Positions 1 to 8,362 of a stretch of DNA of 64,000 nt are shown here, piece by piece. The translations under genes were made by a program, and so were the position numbers. The DNA comes from RYN-133 sp036497285 (GTDB lineage Bacteria > Actinomycetota > Actinomycetes > Mycobacteriales > Jatrophihabitantaceae): the NCBI GenBank assembly GCA_036497285.1, contig DASXJR010000093.1, positions 16,408 through 80,407 on the forward strand, in the 5' to 3' direction. The notes below the pieces were generated by a model. That model worked only from the letters and a program-made list of their open reading frames with translations, did no database searches and was not told where the DNA came from. Every line of letters begins with the position of its first letter. Within the stretch, counting starts at the first letter, position 1.

Positions 1-252
1 CGGAGTGGACGACGGCAGTATCTGGAATGTCGCCGGGTCCGGACGGGCGAGCATGTCGCTCTCACTGGCTCGCGCGAAGCCCTCGATCGCCGACCCGTCG
101 AACCCGATTCCCTCGTCGAACGCGCCGTCAAGTTCGGCCGGCGCGATCGCGACGGACTTCAGCGTCCCCAACACGTCGGTGAACCACAGGCGCACGAAGC
201 GGATCTCGCGCTCCTCGAGGGCTCGCAGTACGAATTCCTGTTGGCGATCCAC
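1..252 (-). CDS. glnA2: Glutamine synthetase, GlnA2 type (5' part only)
   Basis: Only the first 84 codons lie in the window; the gene runs off the left edge. The product would ligate ammonia to glutamate using ATP. The visible part reads VDRQQEFVLRALEER, then RLWFTDVLG, GIGFDGSAIEGFA and ESDMLARPDP, which is the beta-grasp N-terminal domain of type I glutamine synthetase and closely resembles mycobacterial GlnA2 as I recall it. The GTG start at 252-250 has GGAG four bases upstream. It lies 54 bases downstream of the L,D-transpeptidase gene on the same strand. Active-site residues of the C-terminal domain are outside the window, so activity cannot be judged. Confidence 0.88.
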   Translation of the reverse strand, partial: MDRQQEFVLRALEEREIRFVRLWFTDVLGTLKSVAIAPAELDGAFDEGIGFDGSAIEGFARASESDMLARPDPATFQILPSSTP

Positions 253-306
253 GACGCTCCAGTCTGGCCAGGTGGTGTTACCACGAGGTTACTGCGGAGC
301 CACAGG

Positions 307-1623
307 TCACGACTTGTAGAACGCGCTGCCCTTCTGCCACTGCGCCCAGCTCAACGTCCAGTCGCCGCCCTCCCACAACTGCAGCTTCGGACCACCGGAG
401 TGCACGACCTTGACGATGTCGCCGACGAGCGAGGTGTTGTAGTACCACTTCGCGTTGCGGTAGTTGAGGTTCAGGCAGCCGTGCGAGAGGTTCTCGTGGC
501 CCTGCGCCCACACTGTCGCGTCGAGCTCGTGCAGGTAGATGCCGTCGGTGCTGATCTTCGTCGCCCACGGCACCTTCTCGGGTGCGTACCCGAGCGGCGA
601 GCTGGCCGGCAGGCCGAAGCTGTCGGAGGACATGGTCGCGGGATTCTCGTGCCCGATGACCGTGTAGGTACCGGGCATCGTCCACAGGTAGATCGTCAGG
701 CCGTTCTTGCCCGGTGTGGTGCCGCCGCGACCCATCGATGTCGGCATGTTCCGCACGAGCTTGTCGTTGAAGTACACGTGGACCCGGTGCGTGGCGGCGT
801 TCGCGATCGCGACGTGCTTGGCACCGATCTTGTACGACACCGACTGGTCGGCCTGGCCGTATAGGCCGGGGCCGACCTCGACGCCGTACACCTTCGCGTC
901 GATGGTGACTTTCGTGCCCGGCTTGTAGAAGTGCCGCGGCCGCCAGTGGACGGTGTGGTCATCGGTCCAGTACCACGACCCGTCGACGTGCGGGCTCGTC
1001 GTGACGGTCAGAGCCCGCTCGGCCGCCTTCTTCCGGTAGATGGACTCGTCGAAGTTGACGACAGGAACGAAGCCGACGCCGTAGGTGCCGCCGTTCTGGA
1101 TGTAAGACCCGTAGATCGTGTCGAAGTACGGCATCGTCATGTTGCTCGGCGTCAGCGTGCTGAACGACCGCCGGTAGACACGGGAGGCCTCGCCGGTGCT
1201 GTTCACCGCGGTCGCCACCATCTTGTAGGACTTGCTGTAGCCGAGCACCTCGGTCGTGGACCAGCTCTTGTTGTCCGCCGACAGCTTGCCGGTGACGTGC
1301 TTGCCCTCGGCATTGACGAGCGAGACGTTGCGCAGCGTGCCGTTGGTGACCGCGAGCGTGATCGGGGTGGTCGGGTTGACGTCGGCCTCGGCGGCGGGCG
1401 ACGAGGCGAACGACACCGGATCGGCGGCCGCGGAGGTGGACGGCGCCGCGGAACTGGCGGGCGCGCCCGCAGAAGTCGCGACCTTGCTGGGCTGCGCCGG
1501 TGCGGAGGAGTCGGTGCTGCCGGACCCGGAGGTGCACGCGGACAGCAGAAGGCCCGATCCGGCCGCGACCAGAGCCGCTCGGGTCAGTACCGAACGCCTG
1601 CGTGAGTGCTGTTGTACGGACAA
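307..1623 (-). CDS. L,D-transpeptidase lipoprotein (YkuD domain)
   Basis: Predicted cell-wall enzyme forming 3-3 peptidoglycan cross-links outside the membrane. The 438-residue protein starts with a basic stretch and a hydrophobic segment ending in the lipobox LLSAC (Cys30), so it should be a lipoprotein. A Ser/Ala/Pro-rich linker is followed by Ig-like repeats (about 75-280), as in mycobacterial LdtMt2, and then a YkuD domain with the catalytic signature SHGCLN (Cys383) and an upstream HE..H stretch. The C-terminal extension after the active site is rich in Trp (WEGGDW, LSWAQW), also typical of actinobacterial enzymes. The best start is TTG at 1623; no strong ribosome-binding site is visible. 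Confidence 0.9.
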   Translation of the reverse strand: MSVQQHSRRRSVLTRAALVAAGSGLLLSACTSGSGSTDSSAPAQPSKVATSAGAPASSAAPSTSAAADPVSFASSPAAEADVNPTTPITLAVTNGTLRNVSLVNAEGKHVTGKLSADNKSWSTTEVLGYSKSYKMVATAVNSTGEASRVYRRSFSTLTPSNMTMPYFDTIYGSYIQNGGTYGVGFVPVVNFDESIYRKKAAERALTVTTSPHVDGSWYWTDDHTVHWRPRHFYKPGTKVTIDAKVYGVEVGPGLYGQADQSVSYKIGAKHVAIANAATHRVHVYFNDKLVRNMPTSMGRGGTTPGKNGLTIYLWTMPGTYTVIGHENPATMSSDSFGLPASSPLGYAPEKVPWATKISTDGIYLHELDATVWAQGHENLSHGCLNLNYRNAKWYYNTSLVGDIVKVVHSGGPKLQLWEGGDWTLSWAQWQKGSAFYKS

Positions 1624-1941
1624 CTGCTACCGCCTATCCTCGCCGTCGCGCGCCGGCTCTGCCCGACCGAGCGACCCCTCTATTCTCCCCCAGCGACCCG
1701 TCCGGGCCATGCAGGCGCGCGACCGAGCACCTACAAGCACCCACAAGCCCTTACGACGATATGACGCGCACACGGTGGCTCCGGTTGCACGACCTCGATC
1801 AATTTCCCCTCCGCTGCCGGCGACTGCTCCGGCGCCGTGGGCCCCGGCTGGTCCCTCCCGGTCTCACGGCAGCCTCATTCTGCCGCACTCCACCGACATA
1901 CCCAGACATGCTCAGGAACCACATGGGTGGAAACTGGAGGT
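1624..1941. other. Divergent intergenic region, L,D-transpeptidase / nadE
   Basis: This 318 bp stretch separates two divergent genes and should hold both promoters. It is less GC-rich at 1730-1770 and 1880-1930. I see no clear palindromic operator, riboswitch or RNA gene. GGAGG lies directly before the nadE ATG, one base away, which is too close for a classic Shine-Dalgarno site. Confidence 0.5.
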
Positions 1942-3666
1942 ATGCGTCCTTCCCGGCTCCGGGTTGCTCTGGCCCAGGTGAACTACACGGTCGGGGACCT
2001 CGCCGCCAACGCAGCGATGGTGGTCGAGCGCACCCGGACCGCAGTCGCCGCCGGCGCCGACCTCGTGGCGTTCCCGGAGCTCACGCTCACCGGCTACCCG
2101 CCGGAGGACCTCGTCCTGCGGCGGGGCTTCCGCTCGGCCTCCCGAGCCGCTCTGGAGAAGCTCGCCGCCGACCTCGCGGCCGAGGGCCTGGGTGACATCG
2201 CGGTCCTGGTCGGCTACGTCGACGACGCGGACGGGCCGCGCAACGCGCTCGCGTTCGTGCACCGCGGCGACGTCGTGGCCCGCTACTTCAAACACCATCT
2301 GCCCAACTACGGCGTGTTCGACGAGCAGCGGTACTTCCGGGAGGGTTACCGGTTCGTAGTCGTGCGACACCGCGGCGTCGACATCGCCCTGACGATCTGC
2401 GAGGACCTGTGGCAGGACGGCGGCCCGTTCACCGTTGCCGGACGGCTGGGCGTCGGGTTGGTCGTGAACATCAACGGCTCGCCGTACGAACGGAACAAGG
2501 ACGACCTGCGGCTGCCGCTGCTGCGTCGCCGCTCGGCCGAGGCTGGTGCGCCGGTGGTGTACGTCAACACCGTCGGCGCGCAGGACGAGCTGGTCTTCGA
2601 CGGTGATTCGATGGTGGTGAGCGCCGACGGCACCGTGGTCATGCGTGCGCCGCAGTACGTCGAGGACGTGTACCTCGTCGACGTCGACGTCGAGGCCGCC
2701 AGATCGCCCATCGACGCGCCGGCCCCGCAGTTCGTCGACATGACGGTGGACCGCCACGAATCGGCCGACCAGCGGCCGTCCGCCGATCGCGAGCCGATCG
2801 AGGCGGTGTGCGCCGAGCCGCTTCCGTACGAGGCAGAGGTATGGGGAGCGCTGGTCACCGGGCTGCGCGACTACGTGCGCAAGAACGGGTTCCGTTCGGT
2901 TGTGCTGGGTGTGTCCGGCGGCATCGACTCGGCCGTCGTCGCAGCGATCGCGGCAGACGCCATCGGTGGCGAGCACGTGTACGGGGTGTCCATGCCGAGC
3001 TCGTACTCGACCGAGCACTCGAAGTCCGACGCGGCGGAGCTGGCTGAGCGGCTCCGCGCACATTTCCGGGTCGTGCCGGTAGCGCCGATGATCGATCAGT
3101 TCGTGTCGTCGCTGTCGCTGACGGGCCTGGCCGAGGAGAACGTGCAGGCTCGGGTGCGCGGCACCACGCTGATGGCGCTGTCCAACGCCGAGGGCCACCT
3201 CGTGCTCGCACCGGGCAACAAGAGCGAGCTGGCTGTCGGATATTCGACGATCTACGGCGACGCGGTCGGCGGCTTCGGCCCGATCAAGGACGTGCCGAAG
3301 ACGCTGGTGTCGGCGCTCGCGCGCTGGCGCAACGCCGACGCCGTGCATCGCGGCGAGAACCCGCCGATCCCGGAGAACTCGATCAGCAAGCCACCATCGG
3401 CGGAACTGCGCCCCGGACAGCTCGACACCGACTCGCTGCCGGACTACGAGGTTCTCGACCCGATCCTGGAGCGCTACGTCGACGGTGACCAAGGTGTCGC
3501 CGAGATCGCCGCCGCGGGATTCGACGCGACTGAAGTCGAGCGGATCGCGCGCCTGGTCGACCACGCCGAATGGAAGCGGCGGCAGTACCCACCGGGCTCG
3601 AAGATCAGCCACAAGAACTTCGGACGGGACCGACGGCTGCCGATCACCAACCGCTGGGTGGAATGA
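1942..3666 (+). CDS. nadE: Glutamine-dependent NAD+ synthetase
   Basis: Last step of NAD biosynthesis: nicotinate adenine dinucleotide, ATP and glutamine give NAD+. The 574-residue protein has an N-terminal nitrilase-type glutaminase domain (1-270) with the Glu-Lys-Cys triad at E46 (FPELTLTGY), K117 (YFKHHLPNYG) and C153 (LTICEDLW). The C-terminal synthetase domain carries the PP-loop SGGIDS at 325-330. The ATG at 1942 was chosen because the conserved LRVALAQVNYTVGDL strand begins right after it; an upstream in-frame ATG at 1837 would add 35 residues unlike the family. panB follows 129 bases downstream on the same strand. Confidence 0.95.
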   Translation: MRPSRLRVALAQVNYTVGDLAANAAMVVERTRTAVAAGADLVAFPELTLTGYPPEDLVLRRGFRSASRAALEKLAADLAAEGLGDIAVLVGYVDDADGPRNALAFVHRGDVVARYFKHHLPNYGVFDEQRYFREGYRFVVVRHRGVDIALTICEDLWQDGGPFTVAGRLGVGLVVNINGSPYERNKDDLRLPLLRRRSAEAGAPVVYVNTVGAQDELVFDGDSMVVSADGTVVMRAPQYVEDVYLVDVDVEAARSPIDAPAPQFVDMTVDRHESADQRPSADREPIEAVCAEPLPYEAEVWGALVTGLRDYVRKNGFRSVVLGVSGGIDSAVVAAIAADAIGGEHVYGVSMPSSYSTEHSKSDAAELAERLRAHFRVVPVAPMIDQFVSSLSLTGLAEENVQARVRGTTLMALSNAEGHLVLAPGNKSELAVGYSTIYGDAVGGFGPIKDVPKTLVSALARWRNADAVHRGENPPIPENSISKPPSAELRPGQLDTDSLPDYEVLDPILERYVDGDQGVAEIAAAGFDATEVERIARLVDHAEWKRRQYPPGSKISHKNFGRDRRLPITNRWVE

Positions 3667-3795
3667 GCCGGTCTCGCGTGATGGCCGTCTCCTCCGGGGC
3701 GACAAATCGTTACTTCTAGGGAAGCATTGATTTGTCCACGTAACAGCCCGGGGACCGGCTTGCCGGCCTCGAGGAGAGATGGCGAGGAACCCCTC

Positions 3796-4632
3796 ATGAC
3801 CGGTACGTCCCTGTACGGCGGTGTCACCACCCGGCGGGTCACGATCCGCGATCTGCAGGCCGCGAAGGATCGCGGTGAACGCTGGCCGATGCTCACGGCC
3901 TACGACTTCTCGACCGCCCGCGTGTTCGACGAGGCCGGCATCCCGGTGCTGCTCGTCGGCGACTCCGCCGCGAACGTCGTGTACGGCTACGACACGACCG
4001 TGCCGGTCACGGTCGACGAACTGCTGCCGCTTGTGCGCGGCGTGGTCCGCGGCACCAAGCGCGCACTCGTCGTCGGTGACCTGCCCTTCGGCAGCTACCA
4101 GGCGTCCGCGACGCAAGCGCTCGAAACGGCGTCACGGTTCATGAAGGAGGGCGGCGCGCAGGCCATCAAGCTCGAGGGTGGCCAGCGAGTTGCCGGGCAG
4201 GTCGAGGCGCTGGTGTCGGCCGGCATCCCGGTCATGGCCCACATCGGGCTCACCCCGCAGTCGGTGAACGCGCTCGGCGGTTACCGGGTGCAGGGGCGTG
4301 GCGACGAAGCCGCTCATCGGCTCATCCAGGACGCGAAGGCCATGCAGCACGCGGGTGCGTTCGCCGTGGTGCTCGAGGTCGTGCCGTCCGAGTTGGCAGC
4401 GCAGGTGACCAAGGCACTGCACATCCCCACGATCGGTATCGGGGCCGGCCCGGGCACCGATGCGCAGGTCCTCGTCTGGCAGGACATGGCCGGGCTGCGC
4501 GGTGACAACAAGCCGGCGAAGTTCGTGAAGGAGTTCGCCGACGTGGGCGCGCAGCTGCGCGGCGCGGCCGAGACGTTCGCCCGTGAGGTGCGTGGGGGCA
4601 CCTACCCAGGCCCGGAGCACGAGTACAGCTGA
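3796..4632 (+). CDS. panB: 3-methyl-2-oxobutanoate hydroxymethyltransferase (ketopantoate synthesis)
   Basis: First committed step toward pantothenate and coenzyme A: transfers a hydroxymethyl group from methylene-tetrahydrofolate to alpha-ketoisovalerate. The 278-residue product matches the TIM-barrel PanB family along its length: LTAYDFSTARVFDEAG, LLVGDSAANVVYGYDTT (metal-binding Asp56), GGAQAIKLEGG, AHIGLTPQS and GIGAGPGTDAQVLVW. The ATG at 3796 was preferred over 3727 because the family consensus begins shortly after it and a GAGGA ribosome-binding site sits 8 bases upstream. It ends facing the histone-like gene; a hairpin and palindromes lie in between. Confidence 0.96.
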   Translation: MTGTSLYGGVTTRRVTIRDLQAAKDRGERWPMLTAYDFSTARVFDEAGIPVLLVGDSAANVVYGYDTTVPVTVDELLPLVRGVVRGTKRALVVGDLPFGSYQASATQALETASRFMKEGGAQAIKLEGGQRVAGQVEALVSAGIPVMAHIGLTPQSVNALGGYRVQGRGDEAAHRLIQDAKAMQHAGAFAVVLEVVPSELAAQVTKALHIPTIGIGAGPGTDAQVLVWQDMAGLRGDNKPAKFVKEFADVGAQLRGAAETFAREVRGGTYPGPEHEYS

Positions 4633-4640
4633 CACGACAT

Positions 4641-4656
4641 CGCCGGTGCACCGGCG
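4641..4656. repeat. Perfect 16 bp palindrome downstream of panB
   Basis: CGCCGGTGCACCGGCG is self-complementary and centred on GTGCAC. A diverged second copy differing at the third base occupies 4681-4696. Both sit between the convergent panB and histone-like genes. They may form cruciform-like hairpins that aid termination or may bind a protein; nothing else supports a function. Confidence 0.45.
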
Positions 4657-4708
4657 ACTCCGACCGCTCTGCGGCGAAGTCGACGGTGCACCGGCGATTC
4701 GTTCAAGG

Positions 4709-4734
4709 ACTGTCCGCGCCGACCGGCGGACAGT
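4709..4734. terminator. Bidirectional hairpin between panB and histone-like gene
   Basis: ACTGTCCGC (4709-4717) and GCGGACAGT (4726-4734) form a perfect 9 bp stem with an 8-base loop, followed by TCTT on the plus side. It sits between two convergent genes, where a shared terminator is expected. Confidence 0.6.
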
Positions 4735-4749
4735 TCTTACAGCGTGCGC

Positions 4750-5214
4750 TCAGACCGAACGCTTGGCTGCGGCGCGCTTCGCGGGAGTCCGCTTCGCCGC
4801 CGTCTTCTTCGCTGCGGTGCGACGCACTGCCTTCTTCGCCGCGGTCTTCTTGGCTGCGGTCTTGCGCACGGCCTTCTTGGCCGGTGTGCGCGTCGCCGCG
4901 GTCTTCTTCGCTGCCGTCTTCCGCGCGGTCTTCTTGGCGGGAGCGGTCTTCTTCGCCGCAGTCCGCTTCGCGGGAGCGGTCTTCTTCGCGGCCTTCCGCG
5001 CGGTCTTCCTGGCAGGCGCCGCCTTCTTCGCCGCCGTCTTCCTCGCGGTGGTCTTCTTGGCGGCGGTCTTGCGCACCGCCTTCTTCGCTGCGGTCCGCGT
5101 CGAAGCCGTCTTCCTTGCAACGGTCTTCTTCGCGGCGGTCTTCTTGGCTGCGGTCTTGCGAACAGCCTTCTTCGCGGGGGCCTTCTTCGCCGCCCTCTTT
5201 GCGGGTGTCGTCAT
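4750..5214 (-). CDS. Histone H1-like Lys/Ala/Thr-rich DNA-binding protein
   Basis: A 154-residue protein built almost only from Lys, Ala, Thr, Arg and a few Pro, with many AAKKTAAKK and PAKKAVRKTAAKK-type units from end to end. This resembles the C-terminal tail of actinobacterial HU (HupB/HupS) and eukaryotic histone H1, and predicts a disordered, strongly basic nucleoid protein. No globular HU domain precedes it: the ATG at 5214 has a strong GAGGAGG site eight bases upstream, so the tail is its own gene. Reading the opposite strand also gives long open frames, which is an effect of the repetitive codons. Target specificity cannot be inferred. Confidence 0.8.
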   Translation of the reverse strand: MTTPAKRAAKKAPAKKAVRKTAAKKTAAKKTVARKTASTRTAAKKAVRKTAAKKTTARKTAAKKAAPARKTARKAAKKTAPAKRTAAKKTAPAKKTARKTAAKKTAATRTPAKKAVRKTAAKKTAAKKAVRRTAAKKTAAKRTPAKRAAAKRSV

Positions 5215-5531
5215 TGCGTTGCCTCCTCGGCAGCAGTCAACGAATCCTCATTCGTTGTGACAAGTGGACGATGACCGTCGTGCAGCGTCAACGCGCCACG
5301 CCGAACACTCATAAGAGCATCGTGGCGCACATTTGCGATCAACGCATCATTGATTGCGAAATCTCTTGCATCAGTTTTGATACCGAAGTCGCGCTGCGTA
5401 CACCGTGTTGCGTTCGTCAACGAGTGTGCGGCAGTACTTTTTCATCTCGGCACTGGGCGTGAATTGCCTTATGCACAAAGGTGATTCTCGCCTCGGAGCG
5501 ACCAGTGGCTACGCTGTCGCAAGCGCACGAA
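5215..5531. other. Intergenic region upstream of the histone-like gene
   Basis: 317 bp, noticeably more AT-rich than its surroundings, between the end of pcaL and the start of the histone-like gene. It should carry the promoter of the latter. GGTGATTC (5480-5487) and GAATCACC (5529-5536) could pair as a long-looped hairpin over the pcaL stop codon followed by T residues, a weak terminator candidate. A 69-codon frame here overlaps the histone-gene start and has no family resemblance. Confidence 0.4.
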
Positions 5532-6656
5532 TCACCCTTGTTGCGCGAGCACGTCCGATGCGATGGCCATCGCGCGATTCGCGCGCGGCAGTCCTGCGTA
5601 GAGCGCAACGTGCATGATGACTTCACCGATGTCGCTGTCGGACAGACCGTTGCGCCGCGCAGCGCGCACGTGCATCGCGAGCTCGTTCTCGGCACCGAGT
5701 GCGATCAGAACCGCGAGCGTGACGATCGACCGTTCGCGTCGACCGAGTTCGCTGCGGGACCACACGTCACCCCACGCATAGCGGGTCAAGAGCTGCTGAA
5801 ACGGTTCGGCGAACGGCGTCGTCGCTGCGACCGTGCGGTCGACATGCTCATTGCCGAGCACTGCACGGCGCACGCGATAGCCGGCCGCGAGAGTTGCGCC
5901 ACCGCGGAAGTGGTCGAGCAGCAACAACGCGACCGCGCCGGGCTGCTCAATGGTGGGAAGGTGTGCCGCGTCGGGGACCACCACGAGCTGCGCACCGCTG
6001 ATGCCATCAGCGATCACTTCGAGGTGTTCGGGTGGTGTAGCCGGATCGTCCTTGCCCGCAATTACGAGGGTCGGCGCGGCGACTCGGCCGAGGTCGGCGC
6101 GCAGGTTCATGCCGCCGATGGCGTCGCAGCACTGCGCGTAACTCTCCGCGTCGATGCCGGTGAGCATTGCGCGCAGCGACGCAACGACCTGCGCATCACG
6201 CGCCGCGAGTGACGGCGTGACCCAGCGCGCGACGACCTGGTCCGCGACTGCCTCCATACCGTGCGCGCGCACGATGCCCGCGCGTTCGGTGTAGGACGAG
6301 CCGAGAAAGGCGGACGTGCACAGCAGAGCAAGGCGGCCGATGCGCTCGGGGCGGTGGATCGCGAGCCACATGCCGACCATGCCGCCCAACGACAGACCGA
6401 CGTAGTTCGCGAGAGTGATGCCGAGGTCGTCGAGAGTGGCGAGCACGTCGTCGGCAAGGTCCGCGAGCATGCTGGGCGAACCCGTCGGCGACGGGCTGGA
6501 GCCACCATGACCACGATGGTCGATGCGCACGACGCGGTACTGCTCCGTCAGCGGGCGCAGGACGGGCGTCCACATGTCGGTGGTGCTCCCGACCGGTCCG
6601 AGCAGCACCAGCGGCGGCGCGTCCGCCGGGCCGTCAGTTCGCGCGTGCAGTCTCAC
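5532..6656 (-). CDS. pcaL: Fused 3-oxoadipate enol-lactonase / 4-carboxymuconolactone decarboxylase
   Basis: Combines two consecutive steps of the protocatechuate branch: decarboxylation of 4-carboxymuconolactone and hydrolysis of the resulting enol-lactone to beta-ketoadipate. The 374-residue product has an alpha/beta-hydrolase domain (1-250) with the nucleophile elbow GLSLGG (Ser89) and a late DAAHLP histidine, then a carboxymuconolactone decarboxylase domain (about 255-374). Such fusions are known from Streptomyces and Rhodococcus as PcaL. The GTG start at 6656 overlaps the pcaB stop in a GTGA junction, so translation is probably coupled. It is the last gene of the operon. Confidence 0.93.
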   Translation of the reverse strand: MRLHARTDGPADAPPLVLLGPVGSTTDMWTPVLRPLTEQYRVVRIDHRGHGGSSPSPTGSPSMLADLADDVLATLDDLGITLANYVGLSLGGMVGMWLAIHRPERIGRLALLCTSAFLGSSYTERAGIVRAHGMEAVADQVVARWVTPSLAARDAQVVASLRAMLTGIDAESYAQCCDAIGGMNLRADLGRVAAPTLVIAGKDDPATPPEHLEVIADGISGAQLVVVPDAAHLPTIEQPGAVALLLLDHFRGGATLAAGYRVRRAVLGNEHVDRTVAATTPFAEPFQQLLTRYAWGDVWSRSELGRRERSIVTLAVLIALGAENELAMHVRAARRNGLSDSDIGEVIMHVALYAGLPRANRAMAIASDVLAQQG

Positions 6657-7807
6657 GTCTGCCCCCTGCCGGACAGGTAGCGATCGACCAGGTCGCCGGC
6701 GTGGCCCAGGTCGGTGGTGTCGAGCGTGTTCGCGAGGTTGGCGAGGTTGCGCGCCATTGCGTCTGTATCGACGTCGATGTTCACCGCGGTCCGCAGACGG
6801 GCTGCGGCACCGCCGGTGTAGCGCAGCAGCGCGAGCAGCGCAGGCCACTCGGCGTGCCAGGTGCCCGCGCCGCGCTGCAGTTCGGGCGCGAGCGACAGCA
6901 GGGTCGCGACGAGGCCGGGAGCTTGCGCCGCCGCGGCCCGTGCTGTCACCGCGGCGATCGGGTTCTGCTTGTGCGGCATGGCCGACGAACCGCCGGGTGC
7001 GCGCTCGCGAACCTCGCCCACGTCCGACTGAGCGAGCAGGACCAGGTCGGTGGCGACCTTGGCGACCGCAGCACTCGCTGCGCCGAGCGCACCGGCAAGC
7101 TCGGCAATCACGATCCGCTCGGTGTGCCATACACCGTCCGGCACGGCGAGGTCGCACTCTTCGGCGAAGGCGGCAAGCACGGCAGGACCATGCGGATACA
7201 GCGGTGCGAGCGTGCCGGCGGCGCCCCCGAGTTGGGCCGGTAGTCGCTCGCGCAGCTCGGCGAGCCGTCGCGCTGTTCGATCCAGTGCCTGCCCCCAGCC
7301 GGCAGCGAGTGCACCGAACGTCGTCGGCACGCCCCATTGCAGCAGCGTGCGCCCGATCATCGGAGTGTCGCGGTGGTCGCGCGCCAGGTGTGCGCAGGTG
7401 TCGGCCGACTCGGCCAGGCTCGCGCGAACTACACCGACGGCTTGCTTGGCGACGAGCATCAGTGCCGTGTCGACGATGTCCTGGCTGGTCGCGCCGAGGT
7501 GTACTGCACGCGCCGCATCGGCGCCTGCGCGCACCTCGACGCGGGTGCGGATCTCGGCGACGAGCGGGATGACGGGATTACCGCCGGGCACCGAGCGGCG
7601 GGCGAGTTCCGCGGTGTCGAGGCGTCGCACGGCATCGCACACCGCGCCGATCTCGAGCGCCACCGGCAACGGGATCACCCCCACGCCGGCACAGGCACGT
7701 GCCAGTGCCGTCTCGGCGGTACAGAGCGCGTCGACGATCGCCGCATCGTCGGTCGCGGCAACGACCGAAGTCGTGCCGAGAATCGCGTCGAACAGCTCGG
7801 TGGTCAC
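6653..7807 (-). CDS. pcaB: 3-carboxy-cis,cis-muconate cycloisomerase
   Basis: Cyclises carboxymuconate to 4-carboxymuconolactone. The 384-residue protein belongs to the fumarase/argininosuccinase superfamily: GATSQDIVDTALML in the first third and the family signature GSSAMPHKQNP near residue 275 are both intact. Its position between the dioxygenase and PcaL genes fits the reaction order. The start ATG at 7807 lies 12 bases after the pcaG stop. Confidence 0.94.
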   Translation of the reverse strand: MTTELFDAILGTTSVVAATDDAAIVDALCTAETALARACAGVGVIPLPVALEIGAVCDAVRRLDTAELARRSVPGGNPVIPLVAEIRTRVEVRAGADAARAVHLGATSQDIVDTALMLVAKQAVGVVRASLAESADTCAHLARDHRDTPMIGRTLLQWGVPTTFGALAAGWGQALDRTARRLAELRERLPAQLGGAAGTLAPLYPHGPAVLAAFAEECDLAVPDGVWHTERIVIAELAGALGAASAAVAKVATDLVLLAQSDVGEVRERAPGGSSAMPHKQNPIAAVTARAAAAQAPGLVATLLSLAPELQRGAGTWHAEWPALLALLRYTGGAAARLRTAVNIDVDTDAMARNLANLANTLDTTDLGHAGDLVDRYLSGRGQT

Positions 7808-7819
7808 CGTTGCAGCGTG

Positions 7820-8362
7820 TCAGACGGTGAAGAAGGGCGTCTCACCGTCGCCCTGCAGCCGGATGTCGAAGCGCAGGCCGGGACCGTCCGCGCGAGCGAT
7901 CAAGCGCTCGCGCTCGTCTTCGTCGAGCGAGCGCTGCACGGGGTCGGCCGCGTTCGCTTCGGGCTCGTCCGGGAAGTAGAGCCGGGTGACCAGGTGCTTG
8001 AGCAGACCGCGCGCGAACACCGTCACGTCGATGTGCGGTGCCTGCTCGTCATCGACGCGTCCCGGCTTGAGCGTGTGGAAGCGAAACGCTCCGCGCGCGT
8101 CGGTGGCACAGCGGCCGAACGAACGGAAGCCGGCGAACGTCGCCGCGCCGCGCGGGTCGTCGGGATGCGCGTACCGACCGTCGGGGTCTGCCTGCCACAG
8201 TTCGATCAGCCCGTCCGGCACCGGCGCACCCGCGCCGTCGGTGAGCACGCCGCTGATCGTGATCCCGGCTGCGATGAGGTCCGGGCCGTCCTGCCACGGC
8301 AGCGCGATCGAGAGGAACGGGCCGACGGTCTGCGACGGTGTCGTCGCGGGGAGCTCAGTCAT
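7820..8362 (-). CDS. pcaG: Protocatechuate 3,4-dioxygenase alpha subunit
   Basis: Non-catalytic alpha chain of the intradiol ring-cleaving dioxygenase that turns protocatechuate into 3-carboxy-cis,cis-muconate. The 180-residue sequence begins TPSQTVGPF and contains GLIELWQADPDGRY and PHIDVTVFARGLL, matching PcaG. As usual for the alpha chain it lacks the full set of iron ligands seen in PcaH. The ATG at 8362 was chosen at the family N-terminus; it overlaps the end of pcaH by 8 bases. Confidence 0.95.
   Translation of the reverse strand: MTELPATTPSQTVGPFLSIALPWQDGPDLIAAGITISGVLTDGAGAPVPDGLIELWQADPDGRYAHPDDPRGAATFAGFRSFGRCATDARGAFRFHTLKPGRVDDEQAPHIDVTVFARGLLKHLVTRLYFPDEPEANAADPVQRSLDEDERERLIARADGPGLRFDIRLQGDGETPFFTV

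Noticed and set aside
1912..4116. A 734-codon minus-strand frame opposite nadE and panB
   Set aside because: Both plus-strand genes are clear full-length family members with intact active sites.
5211..5420. A 69-codon frame upstream of the histone-like gene
   Set aside because: It overlaps the start of that gene, has no recognised motif, and lies in AT-richer DNA expected to be promoter.
4583..5462. Long plus-strand frames over the histone-like gene (Phe/Ala/Val-rich and Ser/Arg-rich)
   Set aside because: They are mirror readings of Lys/Ala codons. The minus-strand frame has a strong ribosome-binding site and known composition.
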